Shown: one piece after another, positions 25,401 to 37,396 of the stretch
How the letters are laid out: every line of letters begins with the position of its first letter
Numbering within the stretch: position 1 is the first letter of the stretch
Source: Isoetes taiwanensis
Taxonomy: Eukaryota > Streptophyta > Lycopodiopsida > Isoetales > Isoetaceae
Direction: 5' to 3'
Assembly: GCA_021234155.1 (NCBI GenBank)
Contig: JAJEKV010000815.1
Coordinates: forward strand, 21,434 to 85,433
Length of the DNA: 64,000 bases
Translations under genes and position numbers: made by a program
The notes under the pieces: generated by a model
The model's input: only the letters and a program-made list of their open reading frames with translations
Told to the model about the DNA's origin: nothing
Databases searched by the model: none

Positions 25401-25622
25401 TCTAATCATGCATGGATGAAGTTACCAAAAATAAGTTGGGATCTGATAATCCATGCACAGAGCAGGAAATTTTTTCAAATCATACGAAAAAACAGATCCC
25501 GATTTTTGGAGAATCGAGAATTTCTTTCGGCAGCCAAAACATTTAAAACCTTAGAAAAACCAACCCAAAAAAAATCCAAAAAGTTTTCGGAACCCCGGAA
25601 AAACCAAATTTAAACAATAGGA

Positions 25623-25702
25623 TTGACTACAAGCGAAACGCAAGGTGCCCAGAAGCCTCAACATACGATCTGGGTCGTAGGATCGATGAATCTGACGACT
25701 GT
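25623..25702 (+). repeat. SINE-type repeat, copy 3, right part
   Basis: Continues the copy interrupted at 19197, from TTGACTACAAGCGAAACGC to ATCTGACGACTGTTG, colinear with 8453-8535 in copy 1 (TGACTATAAACGAAACG...). Together with the left part it makes one unit that the Helitron split. Confidence 0.75.
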
Positions 25703-25959
25703 TGTATTAATCTATGTTTACAGATATATACAAATGAATATCGTCGATTTGCCTTAGTTATAGGCCAACATTGACCTTAATTCATTTGAATGGCTGTGGC
25801 TTCAAAATCTGTCGCCTAAACCTCCCCAAACATACAACAAGTTTAATTACAAGTAACCATTAACTTTCAATGGTCACAATTCATGTCACTTCCAACCTTA
25901 GATTTAGTTCCACAACAAATATATGATGAATTATTTCCAATATTCTATCATTCCTTCTT

Positions 25960-28105
25960 CAGTACATATTTGTAGTCCTGTAATGTTTAGACCTTTTCTG
26001 AACTGAGTAAGAATCTTCTGCAAGACCCTTTGTAAATATGTCAGCAACCTGTTCTGTGTTATGAATATACATTATTTGAATGTATCCCTTCTGAGTTAGC
26101 TCCCTGATAAAATGAATGTTGAGCTCTATGTATTTGGTCCTCTCATGATGAACTGGGTTTTTGACAATTGCAATGCAGCTCTCCTGTCACTCAATATTTA
26201 CAATTTAGTTCACTCATTAACCTTCTAAGCCAAGCTATCTCCTTATAGCAACTAATGAGGAAGCAACATATTCAGTTTCTGTTGTTGACATGGTTATTGC
26301 ACTTTGTCTTTTACTTCTCCAAGTGATAGGACCTCCCCTCCTAATAATATGACATAACCAAAAGGGGACTTTCTACAACTCTGATCTCTTGCCCAGTCAG
26401 CATCACTGTATACTTGTAGACATAGATTGTTTGAATTAAATGTTACGCCATAGTCCTTTGTGCCTTTCATATATCTGAGAACCCTTTTTCCAGCTATCCA
26501 ATGAAGCTTACTTGGGTTGTGATTCCTCCTGCTAAGTATGTTGACAACATATGCTATATCAAGACGTGTATTATTTGCTAAATGTGACAGGCAACCAGTT
26601 AATGCACTGAATGTCATTTCCTCCATGTCCTTCATTTCTTTTTTTGACAGTTTCACATCTATTGTTTATTTGTGCCTTGGCACAAGTGTTTTAACTAGAT
26701 GTGTATTTTCAAGATTAATTTCGGCATTTTTGATATGCCTGCTTTGTTTTAGTTGTAGAGTTCTCTTTTTCATGTTCCTAATAACTTCAATGTCTAGAAA
26801 TTGCTATAGGTTACCTAGGTCTACCTCGCTTTAAGTACTTCTTTGCAGTGATTTTATAATCTTAACACTATTGGCAGCCATGATACAATCGTCCATATAA
26901 AGAGTAACAATGCAGTACTCATCTCCAACTTGATACCTATACAAATTTCCATCATTTTTTAGTTTCTCAAAACCTTGTTCCCTAAGAAATTGATCTATGC
27001 AATTGTACCACTCCCCAGGGGCTTGTTTAAGCCCATACACAACTTTATTTAACTTCCATACCATGTTCTCTTCTTCTTCAAATCCATGAAGTTGTTTCAA
27101 ATATATTGTCTCCTCTAATTTTATGAATATTGTCTTGACATCCATATGATGTAACTCAAGGTCAAGTGCATTTGCCAAGCTCACTAATACTCTACGGCTA
27201 GTTAGTTTGATAATGGGTAAATACGTCTTTACCCTTTTTTTTTTTTTGTAAAGCCTTCTTTCCTACTTCTGCATCTGTTTTTATTTTGAACAACTATTTA
27301 CTCCCTATGATATTTTGTCCTATAGAATGTTCAACAAGATCGTATGTTCCGGTATCTTCAAATGATTCTTATTCTTCATTCAAAGCTTCCAACCATTTTT
27401 TTCTGTCATGTGATTCCAGAGCCTCCTCCACAGTTTTAGGAATACTCTGTTCTGCCATAGTTATTTACATCGTGTAGCGTCTTCAATCAATTTTTCTATT
27501 TGAGTTTTCCTCTTCCTTTCAATAATTGCTTCTGGGTTTACTATTTGATCCTGGTCGTTGTCTGTGTCCATATCATTTTCATGTGAAGTATCTATGTCAC
27601 TATCATATTCTCCATTGTCATTGTTGAGTCCAAGACTGCCTCCTTTTTTTTATTCTTCACAACTACTGTATTTTTCATTGTATCAGCTCCGTTTGACTTT
27701 CTATCTCTATACAGAGTACCTTCATTGAATACCACATCCCTACTAATGATTATTTGTTTGTTGAAGGCATTAAATAATATGTATGCCTTTGCTTCCCCCC
27801 ATCATAACCTATGATGTAACTCATCTCTGCTTTGTTGTCTAGCTTCTTTCTTATTTCATAGGGCACATGAAGATAGGCGAACCTATATGTTTTAAACATG
27901 TCAAACTCTAAATTACCATGAGCATTTGAGCACAAGTTTAATGGCACATTACCTTTAGAGCAATAGTTGGAAGTCTGTTTTGAATAAATATGACAGTTCT
28001 CAAAGCCTCCTCCCAAAGATAGTTTGGAAGACCACTATGCTTGTTCATTGATCTAACAACATCCATTATGGTCCTGTTTTTCCTTTCTGCAACTTCATTC
28101 TAATG
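25960..28105 (-). mobile_element. Decayed Ty1/Copia retrotransposon polyprotein
   Basis: Read on the minus strand from right to left, the pieces come in Copia order. Integrase C-terminal part lies at 27750-28100 (TYRFAYLHVPYEIRKKLDNK, then IIGYD). Reverse transcriptase lies at 26831-27184 (HHMDVKTIFIKLEETIYLKQ, YGLKQAPGEWY and the catalytic LYMDDCI, where most copies have YVDD). RNase H lies at 26290-26656 (GCLSHLANNTRLDIAYVVN, then YSDADWA). After that come TTETEY and a degraded tail. There are many stops and frame changes between blocks. No gag and no long terminal repeats could be seen, so it is a truncated dead copy. It may have inserted into or next to the LINE that starts at 28.11 kb. 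Confidence 0.82.
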
Positions 28106-28109
28106 CCAT

Positions 28110-29060
28110 TAGTAATACAATACAACTTAAACTTAGTTGATAAGTACCACAGCACGGTTAGACCTTATGCATTTAGCTTTTTTCCTGTTTCTTTTTCTAC
28201 CTCTGTCACGGGACAAGAATGTTTTAGGCCACAAAGTCCACCATGGATCACTTCTCACCCCTGGAGCGGCCATGGACTTAGTAAAAAAGATGAAGAAACC
28301 ACTTTTTGCAATCTTTATGGATCTCACTAAAGCTTTCGACACAAGGAGAAGGGGGAGTCTAGGGAATAGGATGGAGAGGATAGCGGTGCCTCCGTGATAC
28401 CAACAAGTAGTAGCGCAACTATCATCCCCTTTTTCTAAGATATATGAAGAGAAGATAAAGAGCAGCATGGGTGCAAATAGGGTTGTTTCTTTTTCCAACC
28501 TTGTTCAGAATATTCATAGATGAGTTGGAAGCATGGATTGCAGACATCGAGGGTAGTGGAACACAAATCTATGGGTACATGGTAGCTCTGCTTTTGTGCG
28601 TGGATGACGGAGTACTGCTCTCCAGGAATGAACGAGATGCTAAAAGCACCTAGATGTGTTAGCCTCATTTGTGACAAGATGCAAATGATTATGAACTTGA
28701 GTAAAACAAAGGTCTTGCTAATTGGCAATCGCTCAACAGATTTCACATTCATTTTTTAGAATGAGAAGGCAGAAGTCACCATGGAGTATAAATTTCTAGG
28801 TCTAATTGCACATAAAAACTACAAATGGAATAGAGCAATTGAGCACAGAATAGACAGTGGGCTAAAAACCCTTTTTTCAATGAAAAACAGATGTAAAAAG
28901 GCAAAAATTGTAGATTTTGGGCTCAGAAAAATGTTGTATAAAGTCCTTGTTTAGGTCGCGCTGTTGTAAGGGTGTGAAATTTAGGAACCAGACTTATTTC
29001 TTAATATGTGAAAGCGGTTGGAAAAAATTAAAAGAAATTTCTTATAACATATACTAGAAT
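28110..29060 (+). mobile_element. LINE reverse-transcriptase fragment, plus strand
   Basis: The frame at 28137-28335 ends in KPLFAIFMDLTKAFDT, reverse-transcriptase motif A of non-LTR elements. A short disrupted stretch follows, then FPTLFRIFIDELEAWI (28504 on), then LLLCVDDGVLLS, where YADD has become CVDD. Further on are EYKFLGLIAHKNYKWNRAIE and LRKMLYKVL. Several stops and shifts make it dead. It is related to the minus-strand LINE at 17.87-18.61 kb, sharing the LKALxxxxR and KMLYKVL region. Confidence 0.78.
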
Positions 29061-30040
29061 TGCATGAGAGATTTTTTGTGTTGATCAACCCATATGGGCC
29101 CCTCAAACACCTGTACACTTTAAGGAATAAATCTATATAACAATTATGAAAATTTAAATGTTGAGAGTTGGATTGTAAAGTTAACTCGAACTTCTACCAC
29201 CATATTCAATGGCTGGGTCAAATTCCTTAATATAGTCGCAACTTAAAGTACCATTATTTTTTACATTCTATCGTCTCGTGAAACTCCAACATCCAACAAA
29301 GAACATGATAAAAATATCATTTTTAAATGAAAATAGACATTAAGTATTATTCGTTTCTCAATTTTCATGTGTTTTATTAAAAAACTGAAGTAGTTTTGAA
29401 TTATCACAATTACGAACCCAATCGGGTCTTATACAAAATTTCCTAACATAGGCTTCTAATCATCATATCTTATCCATAATATTTAAAGTGGAATAGAAAT
29501 TTCAAGGAATTCATATTAAGCTTAATGCTAAGTGTAATTCATTTTTCATGTGATTTCTTCAAAAGATGAAGTAGCTATGAATATTCAAAAATTTAGCATT
29601 TGCAAGATCCATGCGGGTCCTTAAAATATTTCTGAAACCCAGATTTCTAGAAACTATTTCTTAAAAATTACACCATAATCTCTTCCGGGAATACTTATGA
29701 AATATCCATAATCTCAAACTTTTTATTTTGGTGTGTTATAAGAGATCATGTTTTTTTTGGTTTGAAAAAAGAAATAAAAATTAAAAAAATATTGTCAAGT
29801 TCATAAATAACACATAAACCATCAAATATAACACAATTTCGATACAAAACACGACCACGATAAAAACATCATTTCTTCAAAAAGTACAAATATTAGGTAT
29901 GTATCTTGATAATGTGGGTCAAATTATATACCAATAGAAAGCTCTCTATATAAGCTTTCCAACGAGCCCAAGATCATCTGAATTTGACCTCTATAGCTCA
30001 AGTTATGAGCACAAAAACAATTGGCATTCTCTCTATCCTA
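29061..30040. other. Intergenic, repeat-derived
   Basis: AT-rich DNA after the LINE. Near 29940-30010 there is the phrase GAAAGCTCTC...GCTTTCCAACGAGCC followed by GAATTTGACCTCTATAGCTC, a type of sequence common in plant retrotransposon non-coding parts. No coding seen. Confidence 0.4.
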
Positions 30041-30101
30041 TCCTATTCTATTCTATTCTATTCTATTCTATTCTATTCTATTCTATTCTATTCTATTCTA
30101 T
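30041..30101. repeat. (TATTC)n microsatellite
   Basis: About eleven near-perfect TATTC units. Just downstream lies CCGTGGACGTTAAAATATAC, similar to the last bases of the window's LINE family. This suggests the satellite grew from a LINE tail, with a second truncated LINE end beside it. A short (TTCC)n run follows at about 30137-30153. Confidence 0.9.
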
Positions 30102-30159
30102 TGCTACTCTTCTTCCGTGGACGTTAAAATATACTTCCTTCCTTCCTTCCTTCTATTTT

Positions 30160-31490
30160 TAGTGGCTTAGATATTACATACAATGGTTTGGTAAAAAAAA
30201 GCTCTCATAACAAGGTGCTGCGCACGACGGGTTGCCCTTCGGTGGCCCGAAAGTGTGTTCTCATGTTTCGTCTTTTTGTGTCAGATAAGCAGATTTGAGT
30301 GACTAGTTTTCAGCACGGTATTTCGTATCAGATCCCTTTGAAATTGCACAATCAAACAAGCAAATTCAACAAACATTAACTAGTCCACAAGTATTAATAC
30401 AAATCTGAACTCTCTACTTGCTAAGGAAATGAGAATCAACAAAAACTATGGTACCTAGAAGTTATGACTCTGTACTTTATAAAGCAAGCAAACTCTAATA
30501 TATCCACAAAGCTAGACTCTTAAAAGATAAGTGCAACAGGCTAATATCTAAACAAGAGGAAAAATAATATTGGATCTAAAATGCTTCCAAAGATAGCCTT
30601 CCATTTAGTAAACCTTAAACTCCACCACTTAACACATCTTGCATTGGAAAAAATCTGCAAGCTTTGTGTTCACCACTTTTATTTATCATTATTACCACTA
30701 CGGGTTTATCTAATGCACCATAGACCATGAAATTTTAAAGTGGTATAAAAAAATTATGTTTTAATCTAAATGAACGAAATGTGTTAAGAAAAAATTAATC
30801 TTCATATCTTCCTAATTCTAATGTTCCCATCATTGTAGCATGAGTAAAATCATCCATGTATAGATGTGGGTTGCCTTATAGCTTTCAAATATACCTTTAG
30901 CTTCCCTAAAGTATGACCCAAAAGGGCAACATGCGCATACAATGATATAGATATATGTCTATGCTATGGCATTTTAGCATTGCACTAAGGATTGCAGTGA
31001 GCAAGATATTTCGCCCGATCTTGTCATAGTGCTGCATACTCTAGAGGCAAATTACAGCCATGCCAAGATCGTCATCACCCAAGGCACATCCTGTTATCAT
31101 TTTAAGCCATAATGCCACGTCCCTTCAGGTGGCTTATCAAAGACTGCACGAGTCTCCTCCATGTTTTCATGCCTTGCAAACATATTATTTTTGGTTTCGC
31201 AACAAGTTCACGCATGCACCTGGAAAGAAGCACGTTAGGGTGTGCCTTAAATAGTATTATTTGGGGACTAAGAAACTACACAAAATGATATCCAACGTCG
31301 AGTACTTTCGGGACTTTTTTTTTTCCTTTTTTTGAGTTTTCTTTTTCCTTTCTCGTTGGCGGCAAGGATTCAAATGGTTCCGCTTAGGCAAGCCGCTCAA
31401 CATTGGATCGTTAGATGGAAGCTCACTCAATACCGGATCGTCATAAGCCAGTTATTTCGAATGCTGTACCATCTTCTCCACCAGCATCTG
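30160..31490. other. Intergenic, no gene seen
   Basis: Only short frames. The plus-strand 64-codon frame at 31060-31254 is not recognised. The right end is probably the decayed C-terminal side of the PPR fragment that follows on the minus strand. Confidence 0.4.
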
Positions 31491-31499
31491 CCTTCAGCA

Positions 31500-31760
31500 T
31501 CTGCCTGAAGGTCTTGAGCGCTTCTTTGAAATTCGAAGTTGTCTATATGCTGCAATAATAACAGTCCAAGAAATGACATCTATCTCATGCATCGTATCAA
31601 AGATCATCTCTGCATCTTTAATGCATTCACATTTCCCATATAAATTTATAAGCACATTTTCTCACAAGCAATTTTAATGGCAACTCTTTTTATGAGGATA
31701 ATTTCATGGGCAATTTTAGCAGCGTCAATACTGTCTGGAAAAGAACATGCTTCTAGTAAT
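31500..31760 (-). pseudogene. PPR protein fragment
   Basis: From about 31658 leftwards the minus strand reads NVLINLYGKCECIKDAEMIF then DTMHEIDVISWTVIIAAY. This is one clear pentatricopeptide repeat pair of the plant PLS type (consensus NxLINMYGKCGxxxDAxxVF, then SWTxII). Upstream, in another frame, lies AAKIAHEIILI, as expected for the preceding repeat. Frame breaks on both sides mark it as a pseudogene. PPR proteins act on organellar RNA. Confidence 0.65.
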
Positions 31761-33973
31761 GTGATGATATGAAGATTGAAGGTGCTTTTCAACTGCATTC
31801 TAGGAAGTTTCTGACTGGTTATTTGTATTCTTTGTCACTGATGTTTTGTTTACCGGTTCTTTTCAAGTATAACTAATATCAAATAGTTTGTTTTCAGAGA
31901 ATTCTTGTGTAATTTTTGGCGACATTAGCATTGCATTATTTTGAAACATCTATGTGAAGGGTGTCATCAATATACAGGTTTGTCTTTGTATAAGGTTTTT
32001 CATTCCTCTTTTATTTGGTTTATGTCAGTAAAATGACTTGACTGTAATATGTGGCCAAACTATGGACAGCCATGCAAGAACGGTGTGCAGTATATAGGGT
32101 CTAAATGAACCTAGTACCCTAAGAAACCTGATGGGAGAACTGTCCTTTTTATACAGATCTTGTTAATCACATCCAACTTTGCCATCATTTTGATGTTCTT
32201 TAAAGCTGGTTTCGTTGGATATTAAGGACTCCTTGGTTTGTGTCCAATCTTAAGGACTCCTTACGCATTTGAGTTGGCGTATTGCTGATGGGTAGCCTTC
32301 TTAAACAAGGCCACCAAACATGATTAATATACGTGCTTCCTGGCAACCAACAACTATGTTGTGCCTGAAGATGATGGACCTTCTCTTGCCCCAGTTTTCT
32401 CATGGATATGCAAGACTAAGAAAGCAAAATATATCATGTGAAGAACATGAGTTTGTTGCCCAAGCATGACTCCCCTGTTTTCTTGACTGTCTTCTTTTGA
32501 TGGAGCGAGTTCTCCAATCCGGAAAAATAATATCCTAGAATTTTTGTTAAGGGTGATTTAGGGCCAGCAATTACTTATTGCAACCACACACATTGTAATG
32601 CGTATCTTGCTGCTTGTGTCTTGTCTGGTTTCATAGAGACCCAAGACAATGATGTCTTTTCTTTAACGTATTTTCTTTAGCGTCGAAGCACATTTGACGC
32701 GCTTATATGGCAATCTGGATGCAGGATCATATGTTGGATCTTAATGGATTGTTTATAGCTACTTTGTACATGTATCTTGATTTAGTGCCAATCATGTAAA
32801 TACTTATTTTTATATTCCACAACTATGCAGATATGCCACTTGAATCTTTATATTTCAAATTGCTATTTAAACATGGGAATATGTTGGCATGCACGGCGTG
32901 AGGCTTCTGTCTTTGACCTGGTAGTCTGGTAAGAGCACTCAAATACCTCAGCTAGCATGGCGTGCATATTTATAGCTATCTCATTCATTTACTTTTGCTT
33001 TCCGAATTGGTTTTGGAATTGCCTCTTTTCAAACTGCTTCAAAACTTATTGTGGATATCTGCAAAAATGACAGACCTTGACATGTGCCTATAAGATCAGC
33101 AATGGTCTTTTTCATTGCCCATCCTAGATTCATTCGTTTGCAAAGGATTCCAAGGCCCCAATCTCTAGAGGAAGGTCTAGTACAAAAAGGAAAGTGTACC
33201 AGCCAATTTCTGGCCTCAAAAGTCACAAATTAACAATCTGAATGCAAAGGAAAAACTGGGCATACTGATGGTGTTATACAGATCCAAATGTGACTTGATT
33301 GACCTCTATAACTCTGATCGCATAGAAGATTAGGAGAAAATGGCCACAGAAGTGTACGATACAGATATGCATGGTCACATGTTAGACAACTTTAAATGGT
33401 CAGATTCTTAGGAAAGGGAAGCAGTGGCTTCATGGCCTAGGAAAGCATTCTATAGACCATGTTCCCAGCGCCCAATTGAAGGTTTCAACAGTCAAGCATC
33501 ATCCAAGTTCATAAAGCTGTCATGCTTTTTGCTGTTCCATCAACAATGTCAGCCTCAAATCTTCCCCATTGTTTTTCCTTATTTCCCATAACATGCGGAT
33601 GTGATGATGCACTTCCTTTCCAGCGCCTATGCTTCTGAAAATCATTTCAATCCTTGTTCAGTTTTATTTATGCCCTTGTGGTCTTTTGTCTGTTGCAAAG
33701 ACATCACGTGCATCACATGATGCAATATTTTTGTTGCTCAACTATTTCTTTTGTAGAATCTTTAAAGGCTTTGGTTGTACCTCTTGCTAGAAGTACACGA
33801 TGCACCTAATTTACAGTTGAAGTTCGTTTAGCAGTGCATTCTAGTCTCTATGTTTAAACTGATTGCTTATTGTGTTGTGCGGGTAATAAAGCTAATGTGC
33901 TAGGCATGAAAGGAGCCAATTGTATGCATGAAACAAAAGGTTGCCGTCAATATATCAATCGCTTGTAAATAAG
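31761..33973. other. Intergenic; possible upstream region of the transposase-like gene
   Basis: No domain was recognised on either strand. The terminal inverted repeat expected left of the transposase-like gene could not be found by eye. Confidence 0.4.
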
Positions 33974-36900
33974 ATGGTGCACTTTTTCCAACAAGAAGCA
34001 GGCCATTTGGATGAAGAAACGCAACAAGAGATTTTATGTAAGTTTGCGCGTCATCCATCAATGTCAGCAGCATATAATTCTGAGAGGCTTGCCGGAGGTG
34101 AAAGCTTATTAGAAGTCATGACAAATTTGAGAAGCTCCTTACAGATGGTGAAGGGTAGTCACAGTCATGATCAACTTGCAGCTAAGAACGCTGTTTTATC
34201 TATGGTAGTATCAAGTCCAGGTCCAGATGCAACAAAAAAGAAGATGAAGAACAAGAAAGCCACAGCGAAATTACTAGGTATACACAAGAGAAATTTTAAA
34301 AAGGCTTATGAGAGAAAGACAAGAATTATCACTGAGGATGGGTTGTGGGCTGATGGTTCAAGGCAACTACGCAGTAATAGATTGTCCAAAGAGGTTGTAG
34401 ACATGATTGAAGCATTTTGGGCTGAGAATACTCGGGTGTCACCAAACAAGAAGGACGTGCGCAGGAAAAAGCTATGGAAAGGCAAAGACAATTTCATCAC
34501 ACATCCGACACACTATCTTGAGATCCCGCAGGTACATAAAATTCCTATAGTATCGCAGAATGCATCTTGAGTTCCTACTTTGTATTGAGTTTGTATTGAG
34601 TTTTTACATTCTTAGTCAATAATTACCCAAAGTACTAAAATTGTACTTAAATTACTCAAAGTAATTGAAAGGAGTTTCTAAATAGTATCATATTAAGTAC
34701 CCAAAGTAATCTTTGTTAGCTCAAGGAATGAAAGTATATAAAGTACATGAAATCTTACAATGGGTACATGAGGTTACTTTGAAGAGCTCAAAGTACATAA
34801 GATACGTTTGACAATATCAAAGTACTTTGAGGACAAAAGGTATTTTGTGAATATTCAAGGGAATACCAAGAACTTTTATTCTATTACTAAAAGTTTTGTA
34901 CTGCTTTGTCCAGACCTAAAGAGCTCCAAAAGGGGTAGATTTAGGACCATAGGGGAAATCGCCTTGCTTGTAAACCCACCAAAAGATGAATGTTCTGATT
35001 TGGAGATCAGGGAATGTCCTGACAGCGAATGCAATCACTTGAAACAAGTACATGACAATCTGACATCAGATGACCAAGAGATTGAACCAATAAACCCGTC
35101 CTTGACATTACAGATGTTCTCACGGGTTCCAGTAGTCATGCAAGCCTTGTTTGTATATTATCTGTCTTCAAATAACTTGGGTGGCAAGGACTTTGATTTC
35201 TTGGGCCGGAAATATAACAAAGAGAAGTGTGTTTTGTACAAAACTGGCCAGTTTAGAAGAAAGGTCTGCAAGTCTGTTGAAGTAGGAGCAGTAAAGCCTT
35301 GACTTTATTTGTGGCTGCTCCTGCACGTGACATTTCACAGGAGCCAATTACTGATTTTGTATGTATATAGACGCCAATAAAATTCGTGTTTTGTAAATTT
35401 TGAGATGGCTGTCCAAGATTGGAGTGGTCAGGATCATTATCTTAAAGGCTTAATAATTTTGTAGCCATATAGGTTTAGATTTATTTGCGTAGACTTGAAT
35501 AATATTTGTATCATTGCAGGTTGAAATGTTTCTGCAATTTAAGGAGGCGTATCCTAACGCATGTGTTGTGGCCAAAGATTGTTTGAAAAATGCAGGCCCT
35601 TCTATGTGAAGAAGCTGAAAGAGCGCAACACCTGTTGTTGTGTTCGTCACGTGCAATTGGATCTGTTGAGACTGTCATTAAATTCTATGAGGGAAACTTC
35701 AGCAATTCATAAAAATTGCAGGTGTGATTGCACTGTTTGCGAGTGGAAAGAAGGGATGCAAACTTGTTTGGCAGCAAAGAAAACATTTTCTCATCTTCAT
35801 GAGTTATGGGAGATGGTCGTGTGTCCAAAAGCTGATGGGGCTGAATGGCATAATCAGAGTTGCCTACTTCGAACATGCACTCAGTGTGGTGTAGACAAGA
35901 TCAAATTCTGCCCAAAGGAGTTAGAAGAGGCTGGGCCTTCCGTGGATTGGAAAGTCTATCAGGACGTGAAAAATGGTAAGGATAAGGATAAAGACGGTCG
36001 TCCGAAGAGTAGAAAACAACTTGTTTCGAAGAGGACACCACTAGCAGAATTGATAAGGTTCTTCCGTCAACATGTTAAAGACTTTGTCACTCACAACTTT
36101 ACCGCACGTTGGGAAGACAAACAATTTAGAGAGTGTGTGAAGAACTTTCCACCTGGGGTTATTGTTTCTGTAATTGATTACGCTGAAAATTATACGTTTA
36201 AACCGCAGAATGAGATCCAAAGTGAGTATTTTCACAGCCAACAAGTTACTATACTAGTTCATATTACCTATCGTCGTGTTACATTGTCTGATGAACCTAT
36301 AAGAGAATATCACTTTTACATTTCGGATGACAAGGAGCATGATACATTGTTTGTCCAACATTGTTTCATGTTGTATCATGAATGGGCCCAAAAGCAAGGA
36401 TATGAGATGAATGAACATTGGGTTTGGTCAGATGGGGCAGCAGCTCATTTCAAGGCCGCTCGTCCATTTTATTTTGTTGGTCGATATTTTACTAACACGA
36501 TAGTTCCTATGCAGTGGAATTATTTTTGTTCTGGCCATGGAAAAGGGGAACACGATGGTCAAGGGGCTAAGGTTAAATATAAGATAGAGCATGAGCAATT
36601 AAAGGTTGGTAACAATATTGAACCCAATGCTCATGCTGTTGCCCTTTGGCTTACAGATGACTTTTCTATGGGCGCAGCCGCAACATGTCCCAGTCACACA
36701 AGAGATGTCAGAAGGTATTTTTGGGAAGTTAAAATTGATGATGTTAATCGTAGAGAAGCTTGGGACTGTAAAAGAGTGGAAGGCACTCGAAAGATTCATA
36801 GCATTCGTGGTATAAACAAGGAAGACCCGACTAGGATGATGACTAGACAATTTGCATGCTTTTGTACATTTTGCATGTATGGTGAAATACACCAATGTGA

Positions 36901-37396
36901 GAATATAAAACAAATAGGTAGCTGGACTGCATGTGTTTTGGAGCCCTTGCATGGAAGGAGTGGGTACAATTTACGTGAGCACATTGAAGATATTGACGAT
37001 CATATTCCCCTTGCTGATCTTGTATGTGCTGGAACAATATTTGCAGTTGAGGCCCCAGATGATAATGAAGAAGGTGACGTCTTCTGGCTGGTGCTATGCT
37101 CAGTGCCAAAACATGCTCTGAAAGAAGACATGGTTGATTCACATGGAAATAGATTTGCAAAAGGTGATGAGGTGCTTGAGGGTAAGTATTACAAAAAATA
37201 TGAGGGCAATCGAGATACTAATTCAGGGACAACTAGTTACACTTTTGGTGGAAAGGGTAGCGATGCCATTGTCTGGACCGAACAAGTTATCCACATTGTT
37301 GCGGATATGCCCCAGGGTCACCAAGTTAAGGGGAACAGAACTGTGCACTTGCTTGGAGCAGCGGATGAAGAGAAAATTTTGGAAAAACTTGTTTAA
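33974..37396 (+). CDS. Transposase-like protein with RNase H-type D-D-E core and cysteine clusters
   Basis: Exon 1 (33974-34531) ends in HYLEIPQ at a GTACAT donor; exon 2 starts at 35520 after TTGCAG with VEMFLQFKEAYPN, in phase. Near 35558 the frame must slip by one base to enter the 611-codon frame that runs to 37396. The slip sits where the family has a conserved RPFYVKKLKERNTCCC word, so one base seems to have been lost. Residues below count from 35561. Cysteine cluster 1: C25-C27, H30, C53, C55, C57, C60, C69, C88, H97, C101, C106, C109, C117. Core: VSVIDYAENY (D206), WVWSDGAAAHF (D291), SGHGKGEHDG (E330/D332), which fits a D-D-E ribonuclease H fold. Cluster 2: CFCTFC with C446. The C-terminal 120 residues look like a small beta-rich reader-type domain. 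Similar uncharacterised proteins occur, to my knowledge, in cnidarians and seedless plants. Function as transposase is inferred, no activity is known to me. No terminal repeats located. Confidence 0.6.
34808..35302 (+). CDS. Unrecognised 164-codon open frame inside the intron
   Basis: This frame lies wholly inside the inferred 988-nt intron of the transposase-like gene, same strand. It opens at TTG with no ATG until the word MFSRVPVVM, so it may be an exon preceded by an unseen acceptor. It has a basic/acidic middle and an aromatic, lysine- and cysteine-rich end (NNLGGKDFDFLGRKYNKEKC) before a stop. Composition looks coding. It could be an alternative last exon or a second small protein of the same element. 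I know no family for it. Confidence 0.35.
   Translation: MTISKYFEDKRYFVNIQGNTKNFYSITKSFVLLCPDLKSSKRGRFRTIGEIALLVNPPKDECSDLEIRECPDSECNHLKQVHDNLTSDDQEIEPINPSLTLQMFSRVPVVMQALFVYYLSSNNLGGKDFDFLGRKYNKEKCVLYKTGQFRRKVCKSVEVGAVKP

Larger units (their letters stand above)
19198..25622 (-). mobile_element. Non-autonomous Helitron, 6425 bp, nested in a SINE-type repeat
   Basis: On the minus strand the element begins TCCTATTGTTTAAATTTGG (25622 leftwards) and ends with a 17-nt hairpin GCCCGGCAACGCCGGGC (19225-19209), an 11-nt spacer, and CTAG at 19201-19198. It sits between host A (25623) and T (19197). This is the Helitron signature: 5' TC, 3' hairpin plus CTRR, insertion in AT without target duplication. 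Removing it joins the two halves of the SINE-type copy with the reading found in copies 1 and 2 (AGTCA then TTAT on the minus strand), which fixes both ends. No Rep/helicase coding was found, so it must have been mobilised in trans. It carries two LINE fragments and a captured gene piece. Confidence 0.85.

Noticed and set aside
32200-32403. Further PPR repeat upstream of the 31.5 kb fragment
   Set aside because: Only a vague resemblance over one short stretch with frame changes; not enough to call.
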